Origin: Bifidobacterium moukalabense DSM 27321
Lineage (GTDB): Bacteria > Actinomycetota > Actinomycetes > Actinomycetales > Bifidobacteriaceae
Reading direction: 5' to 3'
Length of the DNA: 64,000 nucleotides
Assembly (NCBI RefSeq): GCF_000522505.1
Contig: NZ_AZMV01000007.1
Span: 682,001-746,000, forward strand
Program-made: the position numbers and the translations under genes
The notes under the pieces: generated by a model
Told to the model about the DNA's origin: nothing
Databases searched by the model: none
Seen by the model: the letters and a program-made list of their open reading frames with translations, nothing else
Shown here: one piece after another, positions 43,751 to 53,989 of the stretch
Position numbering within the stretch: position 1 is the first letter of the stretch
How the letters are laid out: the number at the start of each line of letters is the position of its first letter

Positions 43751-44785
43751 CTAGCCGATGCGTTCCGTGGTGCCGCGCAGCACCAGCGAGGTGGGCATGA
43801 TGGAGAACGGTTCCTCCAAGGTCTCGCCTGCCAGCAACGCAAGCGTCTTGCGCGCCGCAACGCGTCCGATTTCCGTTGGATTCTGATGCATGGTGGTCAG
43901 GTCCACGATCGAGGCGCTTGGGTCGTCGTCAAACCCGACCACGGACATGTCTTGCGGTACGCGCCATCCCATGCGGCGCAGTTCCTTGAGCAGGGGAGCG
44001 GCCGCGGCATCGACCGACACGCAGATTCCGGTCGGCTGTTTCGGGGCGCTAAGCAGTTGGGCGACGATACCGGAGTAGATGTCCTGCTCGTTGCGTACGT
44101 CCATGTTGCGTAACGAAGGAATCACGATGATATCGTCATTGCCGTATCCGCATGCTTCGGCGGCCTGCAGGAAGCCGTTCTCCCGCACCGCGTCGGAACA
44201 GATGAACGGCGAGGCGTTGATCGGCTGCCCAACGTAGGCGAGCGTTGTGTGGCCAAGTGATTTGAGGAATCTCACGATGACGCCCATGGCCGCGATGTCG
44301 TCGATGGCGGCGCCTGCGTCGAGTCCGTGTGCGCTGGGGGTGTTCATGCCGACCACGGGGATGGTCAGCTCGCCAAGCACCTGCTTCTTCGCCTCGTCGA
44401 AATCGAAGGAGGCCACGATGATTGCGTCGACATTGCGATTGCCGGGCAGGTTCTGGAAGAAGCGATCCAGCTCCTTCTGGCTCCAGAGAATGTACGGGAT
44501 GACGTCGTAGCCCTCCGCCGAGAGCACCTCATACGCACCTTCGAATGCATGGGAGTTGAACCAGCTGCTGATTTCGCTCGGCAGCAGCACGGCCACGCGC
44601 ATGGTTTTGCCTGATGCCAGCGAGGATGCGCTTTTGGAGAAGGAGAAGTGCAGGCGGTTCGCTTCGGCCTCGACGCGTTGCCGGGTTTCCGGATTGACCC
44701 TGTCCAATCCGCGTAGCGCCCTGGATACGGTGGATACCGATACTCCCGCGGCTTTGGCCACATCTGCGATGGTGGTGCGGGTCAT
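43751..44785 (-). CDS. LacI-family transcriptional repressor
   Basis: 344 residues. The HTH (TIADVAKAAGVSVSTVSRAL, residues 4-23) and hinge are followed by a periplasmic-binding-protein-like core (VAVLLPSEISSWFNSHAFEG, IPVVGMNTP, GICVSVDAAAAPLL, SVVGFDDDPSASIVDLTT). ATG 44785 has AAGGAGG upstream. It is divergent from an alpha-glucosidase gene with matching operator-like sites between them, so it probably controls alpha-glucoside use. No Asp-rich extension or other odd domain is seen. Confidence 0.92.
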   Translation of the reverse strand: MTRTTIADVAKAAGVSVSTVSRALRGLDRVNPETRQRVEAEANRLHFSFSKSASSLASGKTMRVAVLLPSEISSWFNSHAFEGAYEVLSAEGYDVIPYILWSQKELDRFFQNLPGNRNVDAIIVASFDFDEAKKQVLGELTIPVVGMNTPSAHGLDAGAAIDDIAAMGVIVRFLKSLGHTTLAYVGQPINASPFICSDAVRENGFLQAAEACGYGNDDIIVIPSLRNMDVRNEQDIYSGIVAQLLSAPKQPTGICVSVDAAAAPLLKELRRMGWRVPQDMSVVGFDDDPSASIVDLTTMHQNPTEIGRVAARKTLALLAGETLEEPFSIMPTSLVLRGTTERIG

Positions 44786-44889
44786 CTGCCCCTCCTTGCA
44801 AGTGCACGACGGTTCGCCAACGGTGTCGGAAGCCGTTCCGTCCGTTTGCATCATACAGTGTACTTTATCATGGGATACTCAATTTGTAA

Positions 44890-45123
44890 AAGCGTTTGCA
44901 TTGTCAAAAAAACACTGCGAAATCAAGGGATTGAATGGTGAGTGAATGCAACACGCCGACCCGAAGTTGCTAAATTTTTGTGCAAACGCTATTATAAAAA
45001 AACATCAAACAGCACGACTACGATGACGAAGCTGCGCGAGACAACTTAACAGTTCTCGAAAGTCAACTGCACTCAAGAAATTGATGATGCATAGATATGG
45101 CCGAACAGTGCGCAAGCGCTTGC
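44890..45123. promoter_or_regulatory. LacI/MalR-type operators between repressor and alpha-glucosidase
   Basis: Three sites: AGCGTTTGCA (44891-44900), its exact inverse TGCAAACGCT (44981-44990), and the palindrome GCAAGCGCTTGC (45112-45123), all with the CG-centred core used by LacI-family repressors. The last sits between promoter region and ribosome site of the alpha-glucosidase. The 353-base gap contains no other gene and is AT-rich around 44990-45010. Confidence 0.7.
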
Positions 45124-45138
45124 ATAAAGGAGGCAAAC

Positions 45139-46893
45139 ATGACCGAAGTCAATGATCCGACGTTGTGGTGGAAGCAGGCTGTGGTCTATCAGGTCTACCC
45201 GCGTTCCTTCAAGGATTCCCGAGGCGAGGGACTCGGCCAGATCTCCGGCGTGACCGAGAAGATCGACTATCTGAAGGAACTTGGCGTCGACGCCATCTGG
45301 CTGAGCCCGTTCTATCCGTCCCAACTGGCCGACGGTGGCTACGATGTGGATGATTATCGCAACGTCGACCCGAAGCTCGGCACCATGGCGGATTTTGACG
45401 AACTCGCCAAGGCCGCACACGAACGCGACATCAAGGTCGTGGTCGACATCGTGCCGAACCACAGTTCCAATCTGCATGAATGGTTCAAGGCCGCGCTGGC
45501 CGCGGAACCGGGTTCTCCGGAACGCGACCGCTACATCTTCCGCGATGGCAAGGGGCCGAATGGCGACCAGCCACCGACCAACTGGGAGAACCATTTCGGC
45601 GGCCCCGCATGGACCCGCGTGCCCGACGGCCAGTGGTATCTGCATATGTTCACCAAGGAGCAGCCGGACTGGAACTGGAACAATCGTGAAGTACGCGACG
45701 ACTTCCTCAAGACCCTGCGATTCTGGCTCGATCACGGCGCGGACGGTTTCCGCGTGGATGTGGCGCATGGCTTGGCGAAGGATCTCGACCGCGACGATCT
45801 CGACGATTACGTGGTCTGGTGCACCAACGACCAGCCGGAGGACGGCTCACACCCGGTGATCGACCGTGATGAGGTGCATGACATCTACCACGAGTGGCGC
45901 AAGGTGTTCAATGAATACAATCCGCCGGCGTTCGCCGTGGCCGAGGCATGGGTGCGCCCGAGCCGTCAGCATCTGTATGCCTCGCCTGACGATCTTGGTC
46001 AGATCTTCAACTTCGAATTCGCCAAGAAGGATTGGATCCGCGACGATATGCACCTGGCCATCGAGGAGGGCCTCGAAGGCGCGGAACGTTCCGGCTCCAC
46101 CGCCACGTGGGTGATGAGCAACCACGATGTGGTCCGCCATGCCACCCGCTACGCCCTGCCTCAGGTGCCGACCGGCGAATATCACCGTCTGGCGCTCGAC
46201 TGGCTGCTTCGCGATGGAACCACGTTCGAGGAGAACCGTGAGCTCGGCACCAAGCGCGCCCGCGCCGCGGTCATGATGGAGATGGCATTGCCCGGTTCCG
46301 CCTATGTGTATCAGGGCGAGGAGCTCGGTCTGTTCGAAGTGGCCGACATTCCGTGGGATGACCTGGAGGATCCGTCCGCTTGGCGCACCTCCCGTTCCGC
46401 CAGTACCAAGGGCCGTGACGGTTGCCGTGTGCCTCTGCCGTGGGTCGCCTCGGACGCTCCGAAGCTGGAGGATCCGGATGATGAATTCGGACATGGCGGC
46501 TCCTTCGGATTCTCCCCGGCCGCAGCCACTTCCGATCCGCATCTTCCGCAGCCCAAATGGTACAAGGATTTCGCAGTCGACGTGGAATCCGCCGATCCGG
46601 ATTCCATGCTGAACCTGTATCGCCGCGTATTGGCGCTGCGTCACGAACTGCAGACCACCGATCTGAGCGTCGAATGGCTGCCGGAAGACCGGCCGGGCAA
46701 GGCGCATGACGGCGCCAACGGATTCCCCGGCGGCACCATCGCCTACAAACGCGCCAACGGATGGGCGTCCATCACCAACTTCGGCGAGGAGCCGGTCGCA
46801 CTGCCGCAGGGTGAGGTACTGCTGACCTCCGGACCGCTCACCGACGATGGCAGGCTGCCGCAGGATACCAGCGCCTGGATTCAGCTGGCTTAA
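45139..46893 (+). CDS. GH13 alpha-glucosidase
   Basis: 584 residues of the oligo-1,6/alpha-1,4-glucosidase group. TIM-barrel regions: AVVYQVYPRSF (I-II), DIVPNHSS (region I), GFRVDVAHG with nucleophile D207, AVAEAWV with acid/base E269, and MSNHDVVRH with D330. No signal peptide is present, so it splits imported maltose, isomaltose or related glucosides in the cytoplasm. ATG 45139 has AAAGGAGG upstream. Subfamily specificity cannot be set from sequence alone. Confidence 0.93.
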   Translation: MTEVNDPTLWWKQAVVYQVYPRSFKDSRGEGLGQISGVTEKIDYLKELGVDAIWLSPFYPSQLADGGYDVDDYRNVDPKLGTMADFDELAKAAHERDIKVVVDIVPNHSSNLHEWFKAALAAEPGSPERDRYIFRDGKGPNGDQPPTNWENHFGGPAWTRVPDGQWYLHMFTKEQPDWNWNNREVRDDFLKTLRFWLDHGADGFRVDVAHGLAKDLDRDDLDDYVVWCTNDQPEDGSHPVIDRDEVHDIYHEWRKVFNEYNPPAFAVAEAWVRPSRQHLYASPDDLGQIFNFEFAKKDWIRDDMHLAIEEGLEGAERSGSTATWVMSNHDVVRHATRYALPQVPTGEYHRLALDWLLRDGTTFEENRELGTKRARAAVMMEMALPGSAYVYQGEELGLFEVADIPWDDLEDPSAWRTSRSASTKGRDGCRVPLPWVASDAPKLEDPDDEFGHGGSFGFSPAAATSDPHLPQPKWYKDFAVDVESADPDSMLNLYRRVLALRHELQTTDLSVEWLPEDRPGKAHDGANGFPGGTIAYKRANGWASITNFGEEPVALPQGEVLLTSGPLTDDGRLPQDTSAWIQLA

Positions 46894-46917
46894 GCAATCG
46901 CAATCATCATCGGTTCA

Positions 46918-46954
46918 ATCCGTTGCCGCGGGCGAGCGATCCGCGGCAACGGAT
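46918..46954 (+). terminator. Hairpin between alpha-glucosidase and MFS gene
   Basis: A perfect 14-bp stem (46918-46931 with 46941-46954) with a 9-base loop and no T run. It may attenuate or stabilise the upstream mRNA. Confidence 0.5.
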
Positions 46955-46992
46955 GCGACAACAGACGCAATATTGATTCAAAAGGGAATATC

Positions 46993-48255
46993 ATGTCAGA
47001 AACCATTGCAGTCGTCTCCGAACAACAATCGCAGAACAATGCCAAATGGCGCTTCACCGGCGGCTTCCTCGCCTTCGCCGTGCTGTCCGGCGCGGCCTTC
47101 TATATGACGATGTCGGTGCTGGTCCCGCAGCGTCTGCGCGACATCGGCGTCGCCAACTCCACCGCGGTGCTCGGCACCATCAACGCGGTCGGGTCGATCG
47201 CCTCCATCTTCATCGCACTGTTCATCGGCGCGCTGTCCGACCGCACCGCCACCCGTTGGGGCAGGCGCACGCCATGGATCTTCTGTGGTGCGTTCATCTA
47301 CGGTATCTGCTTCTGGGCGTTGAGCCGGCCGGTGAGCGCCGTGATCATCGGCGTCACCTACGTGCTGGCGCTGGTTGGGCTGAACATGGTGCAGGCTCCG
47401 ATCTACGCGCGCATCTCCGATCAGGTTGAGCCCACCTCGCGCGCCACCGTGTCCGCTGCGATCGGCGCGGGCGGTGTGATCGGACAGGGCATCGGCACGC
47501 TGGTCGGCTCCTCGCTCATCGAGAACATGGAACTCGGCTTCATCTGCGCCGGCCTGTGTGCGCTGGCCGCCGGCGTACTGTCCGTGGTGATCGCGCCGCG
47601 TGAGCCCTCCAGCGAGAACATGCCGAAGAATACCGACGAGCCGCTGTGGAAGGTCGTGGCGGCATCGCTCACCCCGCCGCTGAAGGATTGCGCCGACTTC
47701 TACCGTGCGTTCGTCTGCCGCACCTGCCTGATCGTCGCCTACCAGATGGTATTCAGCTACCAGCTGTACATTCTGCAGGATTACATCGGTCAGGACAAGC
47801 TGTCGGCCGCGGCCTCCATCCAGGTCATCTCCGTAATCACCATGATCGTGTCCATCATCGCGTCCCTGGTGGCGGGTCCGATCGCCGACGCCCTGAACCG
47901 CCGCAAGGCGCCAATCATCGTGGCATGCACGTTCTTCGCCGTCGGCCTGGCCATGCCGTGGATCTTCCCGACGCAGCTGGGCATGTTCCTCTTCGGCGGC
48001 ATCGCCAGCTTCGGTTACGGCATGTATCTGTCGGTCGACCAGGCGCTGAACGTCGACGTGCTGCCGAACAAGGAGACCGCCGGCAAGGACCTTGGTTTCA
48101 TGAACATCGCCACTTGCGCGGGCCAGGCCATCGGCGTGGCCATCACCTCCACGCTGGTGAGCGTGCTCGGCTCCTACACGGTGGTGTTCCCGGTGGCCAT
48201 CGCCATGACCGCCATCGCCGCCGTCAGCGTGCTGGGCATCAAGCGGGTGCGCTGA
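46993..48255 (+). CDS. MFS transporter, probably for a sugar
   Basis: 420 residues with 12 predicted membrane spans. The loop after helix 2 (GALSDRTATRWGRRTPWI) is the MFS motif A. GGGVIGQGIGTLVG and SVDQALNVDVLPNKETAGKDLG resemble the glycoside/sucrose-type or GPH-like MFS carriers in bifidobacteria. Linked to an alpha-glucosidase and LacI repressor, it probably imports an alpha-glucoside. AAAGGGAATATC precedes the start. Confidence 0.85.
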   Translation: MSETIAVVSEQQSQNNAKWRFTGGFLAFAVLSGAAFYMTMSVLVPQRLRDIGVANSTAVLGTINAVGSIASIFIALFIGALSDRTATRWGRRTPWIFCGAFIYGICFWALSRPVSAVIIGVTYVLALVGLNMVQAPIYARISDQVEPTSRATVSAAIGAGGVIGQGIGTLVGSSLIENMELGFICAGLCALAAGVLSVVIAPREPSSENMPKNTDEPLWKVVAASLTPPLKDCADFYRAFVCRTCLIVAYQMVFSYQLYILQDYIGQDKLSAAASIQVISVITMIVSIIASLVAGPIADALNRRKAPIIVACTFFAVGLAMPWIFPTQLGMFLFGGIASFGYGMYLSVDQALNVDVLPNKETAGKDLGFMNIATCAGQAIGVAITSTLVSVLGSYTVVFPVAIAMTAIAAVSVLGIKRVR

Positions 48256-48377
48256 ACCAACGAACCGGGCGCACCATATGCCGCGGGGCGGGGAATAATC
48301 TCCCTACCTCGCGGTATCTTCGTATGTTCGGTTCCACGCAGCGGGCGCGGCCGCAAAACATATGAAACGAGGCAACG

Positions 48378-49031
48378 ATGGTAGATGCGCATGACGGCGA
48401 GACATACACCGCTGAAGGTTCGCGCCTGATTTGGATCGACTGTGAGATGACCGGCTTGGATATCTTCGGCGGCGACGAGCTCGTCGAGGTGTCCGTGGTG
48501 CCGACCGACTTCGACCTGAACGTGCTTGATGAGGGCGTTGATTTTGTGATCAAGCCCAGCCGGAAGGCCGTCGACCATATGAACGATTTCGTGCGTGGCA
48601 TGCATACCCGCTCCGGCCTGATCGACGAGTGGGAGCATGGCCTGTCCCTTGATGAGGCGCAGGCCAGGGTCGTCGAATATGTCGGGCGATTCACGCCGGA
48701 CGGCGTCAAACCGCTGCTGGCCGGCAACACCATCGGTTCCGACAAGAAGTTCCTCGACCATTACATGCCGGAGCTCATGGAGCACCTGCACTACCGCACC
48801 ATCGACGTAAGCACGTTCAAGGAGCTTGCCCGCCGCTGGTACCCGGCCGTCTACCTCAACCGCCCGCCGAAGAACGGCGGCCACCGTGCGCTTGCCGACA
48901 TCATTGAGTCCCTGGACGAGCTACGGTACTACCGCAAGGCGTTCATGGCGCCGGTGCCGGGGCCGGATGCGGCCGAGGCCAAGGCCATCGCCGACGAGAT
49001 CGAGGCCACCAGCCTGATTGGCAAGGACTGA
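48378..49031 (+). CDS. orn: Oligoribonuclease
   Basis: 217 residues of the DEDDh exonuclease family: [12 protein letters not shown] (first D and E), the middle D in [18 protein letters not shown], and [16 protein letters not shown] with the catalytic H and D. It degrades 2-5-mer RNAs, including pGpG. It has the usual WYP segment ([10 protein letters not shown]). A ribosome site GAGGCAACG precedes the start. Confidence 0.95.
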   Translation: MVDAHDGETYTAEGSRLIWIDCEMTGLDIFGGDELVEVSVVPTDFDLNVLDEGVDFVIKPSRKAVDHMNDFVRGMHTRSGLIDEWEHGLSLDEAQARVVEYVGRFTPDGVKPLLAGNTIGSDKKFLDHYMPELMEHLHYRTIDVSTFKELARRWYPAVYLNRPPKNGGHRALADIIESLDELRYYRKAFMAPVPGPDAAEAKAIADEIEATSLIGKD

Positions 49032-49153
49032 CCGGTTCGCACGTATTCCGCACGTATGGGGTGTGGCGGTGATGCCTTCCGCCTCCCGTGACGTTTCGTG
49101 CAATCCGTTTCGCGCAATCGAACGATCGAAGATAATGCAGGAAAGGACCCGTA

Positions 49154-50047
49154 ATGAGCGCAGCCGACTGGACCAGCATCGACCAGCCGCAGGATATCCG
49201 ACTTGTGGTCGCCGATATGGACGGCACTCTGTTGGACGAGCATAGCCGGATTCCCGAAGGCTTCTGGGGCATGCTCGCCGGACTGCGCGCACGCGGCGTC
49301 GAATTCGTGCCGGCTTCCGGCCGCCAGTATGCCACATTGCGCAACATGTTCGCCGCGAAGGCATCCGAAACGCTGGGCGGGGGAGAGCTGTCCTACATCG
49401 CGGAGAACGGCAATGTCGTGGCGGTGGACGGCGAAATCGTCGAAGTGCATGGCGTCGATCTGGATATCACCCGTCGCATCATCGACATGGTGAACGCTTC
49501 CGTGACCGCTGGCGAATATGATATGGGGCTGGTGGTCTGCAGTCTCGACACCGCATACGTGCAGCGTACCGACAAGCCGTTCCTTGATGAGGTCGGCAAG
49601 TATTACGCGGCCCTGAAGATCGTCGATGACCTGCATGGGGTATTGGATATCGCCGTCGAGCCGGACGATTACGTTCCGGGCGAAGAGATCATCCTGAAGC
49701 TTGCGATTCTCGACTTCGGCAGTTCCGAGCGGATGACGGACGACAAGCTGGCGCATGTGAGGGATGATTATCAGGTGGTCGTCTCCGGCAGGCATTGGGT
49801 GGATATCATGAATCCGGCCACCGACAAGAAGCAGGGTGTCGAGGCACTGCAGCGCGCGTTGGGCGTCACCCCCGCGCAGACGGCGGTGTTCGGCGATTAT
49901 CTCAACGATCTGCTGATGCTTGAGGCGGGTGACTGGTCATTCGCCATGTCCAACGGACATCCGGATCTACGTGCGGCTGCACGCTATCTTGCGCCGTCGA
50001 ACGCCGAATGCGGCGTGCTCAGGGTTGTTGATAGGCTGATTGCCTGA
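49154..50047 (+). CDS. HAD-superfamily hydrolase, Cof type
   Basis: 297 residues. Motif I DMDGTLLDE, motif II FVPASGRQY, motif III lysine in PATDKKQGVEALQ, motif IV FGDYLNDLLMLEAG: all four HAD motifs, with the C2B cap (about 95-190) of the Cof group. These are cytoplasmic phosphatases for sugar phosphates or cofactors. The substrate is unknown. AGGAAAGGACC precedes the start. Confidence 0.9.
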   Translation: MSAADWTSIDQPQDIRLVVADMDGTLLDEHSRIPEGFWGMLAGLRARGVEFVPASGRQYATLRNMFAAKASETLGGGELSYIAENGNVVAVDGEIVEVHGVDLDITRRIIDMVNASVTAGEYDMGLVVCSLDTAYVQRTDKPFLDEVGKYYAALKIVDDLHGVLDIAVEPDDYVPGEEIILKLAILDFGSSERMTDDKLAHVRDDYQVVVSGRHWVDIMNPATDKKQGVEALQRALGVTPAQTAVFGDYLNDLLMLEAGDWSFAMSNGHPDLRAAARYLAPSNAECGVLRVVDRLIA

Positions 50048-50141
50048 CGGGCGACCGTGTGCGGCAGTACGGTTTGTTCGGCGATATGCCGGTGCGGTTC
50101 GATTGCCGATGGTTGCGTGACGGCGGGAAAGGCGGTGCGAG

Positions 50142-51548
50142 ATGCGGCAGGAAGAGGCCCTTGCGATTCTAGGCTCCGGTGCGAACGTCTTTCTGACAGG
50201 TGCGCCCGGTGCCGGCAAGACCTACGTGCTGAACGAATTCGTGCGTCAGGCACGTGCGGACGGCGCTTCCGTATCGGTTACCGCATCGACCGGTATCGCG
50301 GCCACGCATATCAATGGCGTCACCATTCACTCATGGAGCGGCATAGGCCTTGCCAACGCGTTGTCCGACAAACTCATCACGACCATTCGTACGCGGCGCA
50401 GGCGCAAACTGCAGGCGGCCGACATCCTCATCATCGACGAGGTCTCCATGCTGCATGCATGGCTATTCGACATGGTCGATCAGGTGTGCCGCATCATCCG
50501 CAAGGATCCACGGCCGTTCGGAGGGCTGCAGGTGGTGCTCTCCGGTGACTTCTTTCAGCTGCCGCCGGTGGCCGTCTCCGGCCGTAATCATGATCTGATC
50601 ATACCCAGTCCGGAATTCGTGGCATCCCGCGAACGTTATGTGCATGCCGGGCTCAATCCTGAGGGATTCGTCACCGAATCGCTGGTATGGCAGGAGCTGA
50701 GTCCGGTCATCTGCTACCTGACCGAGCAGCATCGCCAGGATGACGGCAGGTTGCTTGGCGTGCTCACCGACATCCGAGAGGGCCGCGTGGACGACGAGGA
50801 CCGCGATATCTTGCTGACTCGGCTGGGACATATGCCGGAACCGAACCAGCAGGCCGTGAACCTGTTTCCGGTCAACAAACAGGCCGATTCGCTCAATGAC
50901 ATACGTCTGTTCGAAATCAAGGAGGAACCGCACGAATATTTCGCCGAATCCTCCGGCCCGGCGAATCTGGTGGAACGGCTCAAGAGGAATATGCTTGCGC
51001 CGGAGCATCTGTTGCTCAAGACCGGAGCGGCCGTGATGGCGGTACGCAACGACACCGACCATCAGTTCGTGAACGGTTCCCTTGGCACGGTGCGTGGATT
51101 CGCCGCCGACGCCAAGGGTGGCTGGCCGATCGTCGAGTTCGAGAACGGCAATATCGTGACCATGAAGCCGAATTGCTGGGAAATGCAGGACGGTGATACC
51201 GTGCTTGCCTGTGTGAACCAGGTGCCGTTGCGATGCGCATGGGCCATTACGATTCACAAGTCGCAGGGGATGACGCTTGACCGTGCGGTCATGGATCTGC
51301 GGCGTACCTTCGCTCCCGGTATGGGATATGTGGCGCTGTCGCGCGTGGAGAATCTCGAAGGACTGTATTTGACCGGTGTGAACGAACGCATGTTCCTGGT
51401 TTCGCCGGATGCGGTGCGGCTTGACGGCGAGCTCAGACTTGGCTCGGCGAACGCCAGCGATGCACTTGCGCGGCATGGTGCCTCCGCTTTCAAGCCATTG
51501 CCGCCGAACGAAGCCGATGACGAATTCGCGCAGGATGCCCTGTTCTGA
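50142..51548 (+). CDS. PIF1-like / RecD-like helicase (AAA ATPase)
   Basis: 468 residues. Walker A TGAPGAGKTYVL near the start, Walker B ILIIDEVSML, arginine-finger/Q regions (LSGDFFQLPPV) and the C-terminal UvrD-like box AWAITIHKSQGMTLDRAVMDL with YVALSRVENLEGL. This is the Pif1/RecD2-type SF1B helicase plan. It probably unwinds DNA 5' to 3' in replication or repair. It is shorter than most, with no extra accessory domain. The start has GGCGGTGCGAG upstream. Confidence 0.88.
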   Translation: MRQEEALAILGSGANVFLTGAPGAGKTYVLNEFVRQARADGASVSVTASTGIAATHINGVTIHSWSGIGLANALSDKLITTIRTRRRRKLQAADILIIDEVSMLHAWLFDMVDQVCRIIRKDPRPFGGLQVVLSGDFFQLPPVAVSGRNHDLIIPSPEFVASRERYVHAGLNPEGFVTESLVWQELSPVICYLTEQHRQDDGRLLGVLTDIREGRVDDEDRDILLTRLGHMPEPNQQAVNLFPVNKQADSLNDIRLFEIKEEPHEYFAESSGPANLVERLKRNMLAPEHLLLKTGAAVMAVRNDTDHQFVNGSLGTVRGFAADAKGGWPIVEFENGNIVTMKPNCWEMQDGDTVLACVNQVPLRCAWAITIHKSQGMTLDRAVMDLRRTFAPGMGYVALSRVENLEGLYLTGVNERMFLVSPDAVRLDGELRLGSANASDALARHGASAFKPLPPNEADDEFAQDALF

Positions 51549-51591
51549 TTCGCGCGGTCGCCCCTGGTCGGCGTCTTGGTCAAGCCCCTGG

Positions 51592-51978
51592 TCAGCCCAT
51601 CGCCTGCAGCGAGCGGGCAAGGTCAGGATCGAGTTCGACTTCCGTTTCGGCGTCCTCCGGATCCGGATCCCAGCAGCTGGCGATCACGCAGATCAGACCG
51701 ACCAGCAGCCAGATCGGATTGCGTTGCAGGAATCCAAGTCTCGGAATCGCGCGTGTGACGATGATCCACGCCACCATACCGGCCAGCGCAAGAACATTGA
51801 ACGGCTTCCTCCACGGCAGCGAGATCAGCACCACACACAGCAAGGCCATGCTCAGACCCACCCACGTATTGCCTTCCGTCAGCACTTCCGGCGCGCCCGC
51901 GGCGAACATGAAGTAGCAGATGATGCCGATCCAGCCGAGTTTGTTCCAAATCGAAATATGTGCGGTGATGTGACTCAT
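51592..51978 (-). CDS. Small membrane protein, unknown function
   Basis: 128 residues with four hydrophobic segments (WIGIICYFMFAAG, VGLSMALLCVVLISL, VLALAGMVAWIIVTRA, PIWLLVGLICVIASCW) and an acidic tail (DPDPEDAETEVELD). GAGGACGG lies upstream of the start on the minus strand. It lies between the helicase gene and proS. The family is not recognised. Confidence 0.7.
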   Translation of the reverse strand: MSHITAHISIWNKLGWIGIICYFMFAAGAPEVLTEGNTWVGLSMALLCVVLISLPWRKPFNVLALAGMVAWIIVTRAIPRLGFLQRNPIWLLVGLICVIASCWDPDPEDAETEVELDPDLARSLQAMG

Positions 51979-52148
51979 GACATGCCGTCCTCTCTCAACG
52001 AGTGCAATGCGGAATCGTCGTCCTTCCGGGCTTATACGTATGGCGCAAGACTTATTTATAACATTATAGATAAGATGATTTCCGTGTGTTTGGAGTGGTT
52101 ACGTCGCCTTGCCTGAGTAACTTGGGGCGTATGACCAAAGCACTTCGT

Positions 52149-53966
52149 ATGTCTACCATGTTCCTGCGTACCCTGCGCGAGGACCCCGCCGATGCCGACG
52201 TCGTATCGGATAAGCTTCTGCAGCGAGCCTGCTACCTGCGCAAGGCCGCCCCGGGCATCTGGACCTGGCTGCCGCTGGGCCTGAACGTTCTGAACAAGAT
52301 CGAGAACATCATCCGCGAGGAGATGGCCTCCATCGATGCCCAGGAAGTCCATTTCTCCGGCCTGCTGCCGCGCGAGCCCTATGAGGCCACCCACCGCTGG
52401 GAGGAGTACGGCGACAACATCTTCCGTCTGAAGGACCGCCACGAAGCCGACTACCTGCTGGCCCCGACCCACGAGGAAATGTTCACCCTGCTGGTCAAGG
52501 ACCTGTATTCCTCCTACAAGGACCTGCCGGTGACCCTCTACCAGATCCAGACCAAGTACCGCGACGAGTTCCGCCCGCGTGCGGGCCTGATTCGCGGCCG
52601 CGAATTCATCATGAAGGACGCCTATTCCTTCACCCTTGACAAAGAGGGCCTGGTCAAGGCCTACATGGATGAGCGTGGCGCCTACGAACGCATCTTCGAC
52701 CGTCTTGACTTGAAGTACGTGCCGGTGCACGCCATGGCCGGCCCGATGGGGGGCTTTGAATCCGAGGAATTCCTGGCTCCGATGGAGATTGGCGAAGACA
52801 CCTTCGCACAGTCCCCGTCCGGCAAGGCCTGGAACGTTGAGGCACTGACCACTCCGGAACCGGAGGCCATCGACTTCTCCGACACCCCGGCGGCCGAGAA
52901 GCGTCCGACCCCGGATGCCGCCACCATCGACAAGATGGTCGAATTCGCCAACGCCAACCACCCGCGTTCCGACGGACGCGCATGGCAGGCTTCCGATATT
53001 TTGAAGAACGTGGTGATTGCCGTCATGCATCCGCAGGACGAGAACCACGACGAACCGTGGCGCGAGCTTGTGGTCGTGGGCGTTCCGGGCGACCGTGTGG
53101 TCGACATGAAGCGTCTTGAGGCCCAGTTCACCCCTGCTGAGATCGAAGAGGCCACCGAAGATGATCTGAAGGGGCATCCGGAGCTGGTCAAGGGCTATAT
53201 CGGACCGATGGTGCTTGGTCCGCAGGTACGTGGCGGCAAGAAGGCCGAGACCGCCGAGGATACCGGCGACGCACTGCGTTATCTCGTGGATGCGCACATC
53301 GCCCGTGGCTCCGCATGGTTCACCGGAGCCGACGAGCATGAGGTCGATTATTACGATCTGGTCTACGGTCGTGATTTCGAGGCCGACGGCACCGTCGAGG
53401 CCGTTCAGGTGCGCCATGGCGATATGAGCCCGGATGGTTCCGGCCCGTTAAGCTTCGAGCGTGGAGTGGAGATCGGCCAGGTGTTCCAGTTGGGTCTGAA
53501 GTACTCCAACGCCCTTGGGCTGAAGGTGCTGGACCAGAACGGCAAGACCGTTCCGGTGTGGATGGGCTCCTACGGTATCGGCGTATCCCGTGTGATGGCC
53601 TGCATCGCCGAAACCCATCATGACGAGAAGGGCCTGGCATGGCCGGCCGTCATCGCCCCGGCCCAGGTGCACGTGGTCGCCACCGGCAAGGATGCGGCCG
53701 CATTCGAAGCCGCCGAGCAGCTGATCGCCGAACTCGAGGCCAAGGGCGTCGAAGTCATCTTCGACGACCGCAAGAAGGTGTCCCCGGGCGTGAAGTTCAA
53801 GGATGCCGAGCTGATCGGTGTGCCGCTGATCGCCGTCGCGGGCCGTGACACCGTGAACAACGGCACCATCGAGGTGCGCGACCGCAATGGTGAGAACACC
53901 GAAGCGGTGCCGGCCGCCGATGCGGCCCAAGTGATCGTCGATCGCATCGCCGCTCTGCTCAAGTAG
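52149..53966 (+). CDS. proS: Prolyl-tRNA synthetase
   Basis: 605 residues of the bacterial (long) type: class II core with motif 1 (PREPYEATHRW), motif 2 (QTKYRDEFRPRAGLIRGREF), motif 3 (GSYGIGVSRVMACI), a central editing (INS) domain (about 225-410, WQASDILKNVVIAV) and an anticodon-binding C-terminus. The start is chosen at MSTMFLRTLRED, the family N-terminus; an in-frame ATG at 52131 adds six residues. Ribosome sites are weak at both. Confidence 0.95.
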   Translation: MSTMFLRTLREDPADADVVSDKLLQRACYLRKAAPGIWTWLPLGLNVLNKIENIIREEMASIDAQEVHFSGLLPREPYEATHRWEEYGDNIFRLKDRHEADYLLAPTHEEMFTLLVKDLYSSYKDLPVTLYQIQTKYRDEFRPRAGLIRGREFIMKDAYSFTLDKEGLVKAYMDERGAYERIFDRLDLKYVPVHAMAGPMGGFESEEFLAPMEIGEDTFAQSPSGKAWNVEALTTPEPEAIDFSDTPAAEKRPTPDAATIDKMVEFANANHPRSDGRAWQASDILKNVVIAVMHPQDENHDEPWRELVVVGVPGDRVVDMKRLEAQFTPAEIEEATEDDLKGHPELVKGYIGPMVLGPQVRGGKKAETAEDTGDALRYLVDAHIARGSAWFTGADEHEVDYYDLVYGRDFEADGTVEAVQVRHGDMSPDGSGPLSFERGVEIGQVFQLGLKYSNALGLKVLDQNGKTVPVWMGSYGIGVSRVMACIAETHHDEKGLAWPAVIAPAQVHVVATGKDAAAFEAAEQLIAELEAKGVEVIFDDRKKVSPGVKFKDAELIGVPLIAVAGRDTVNNGTIEVRDRNGENTEAVPAADAAQVIVDRIAALLK

Positions 53967-53989
53967 CGGATTCCGGTCCGTCGCCTTTG

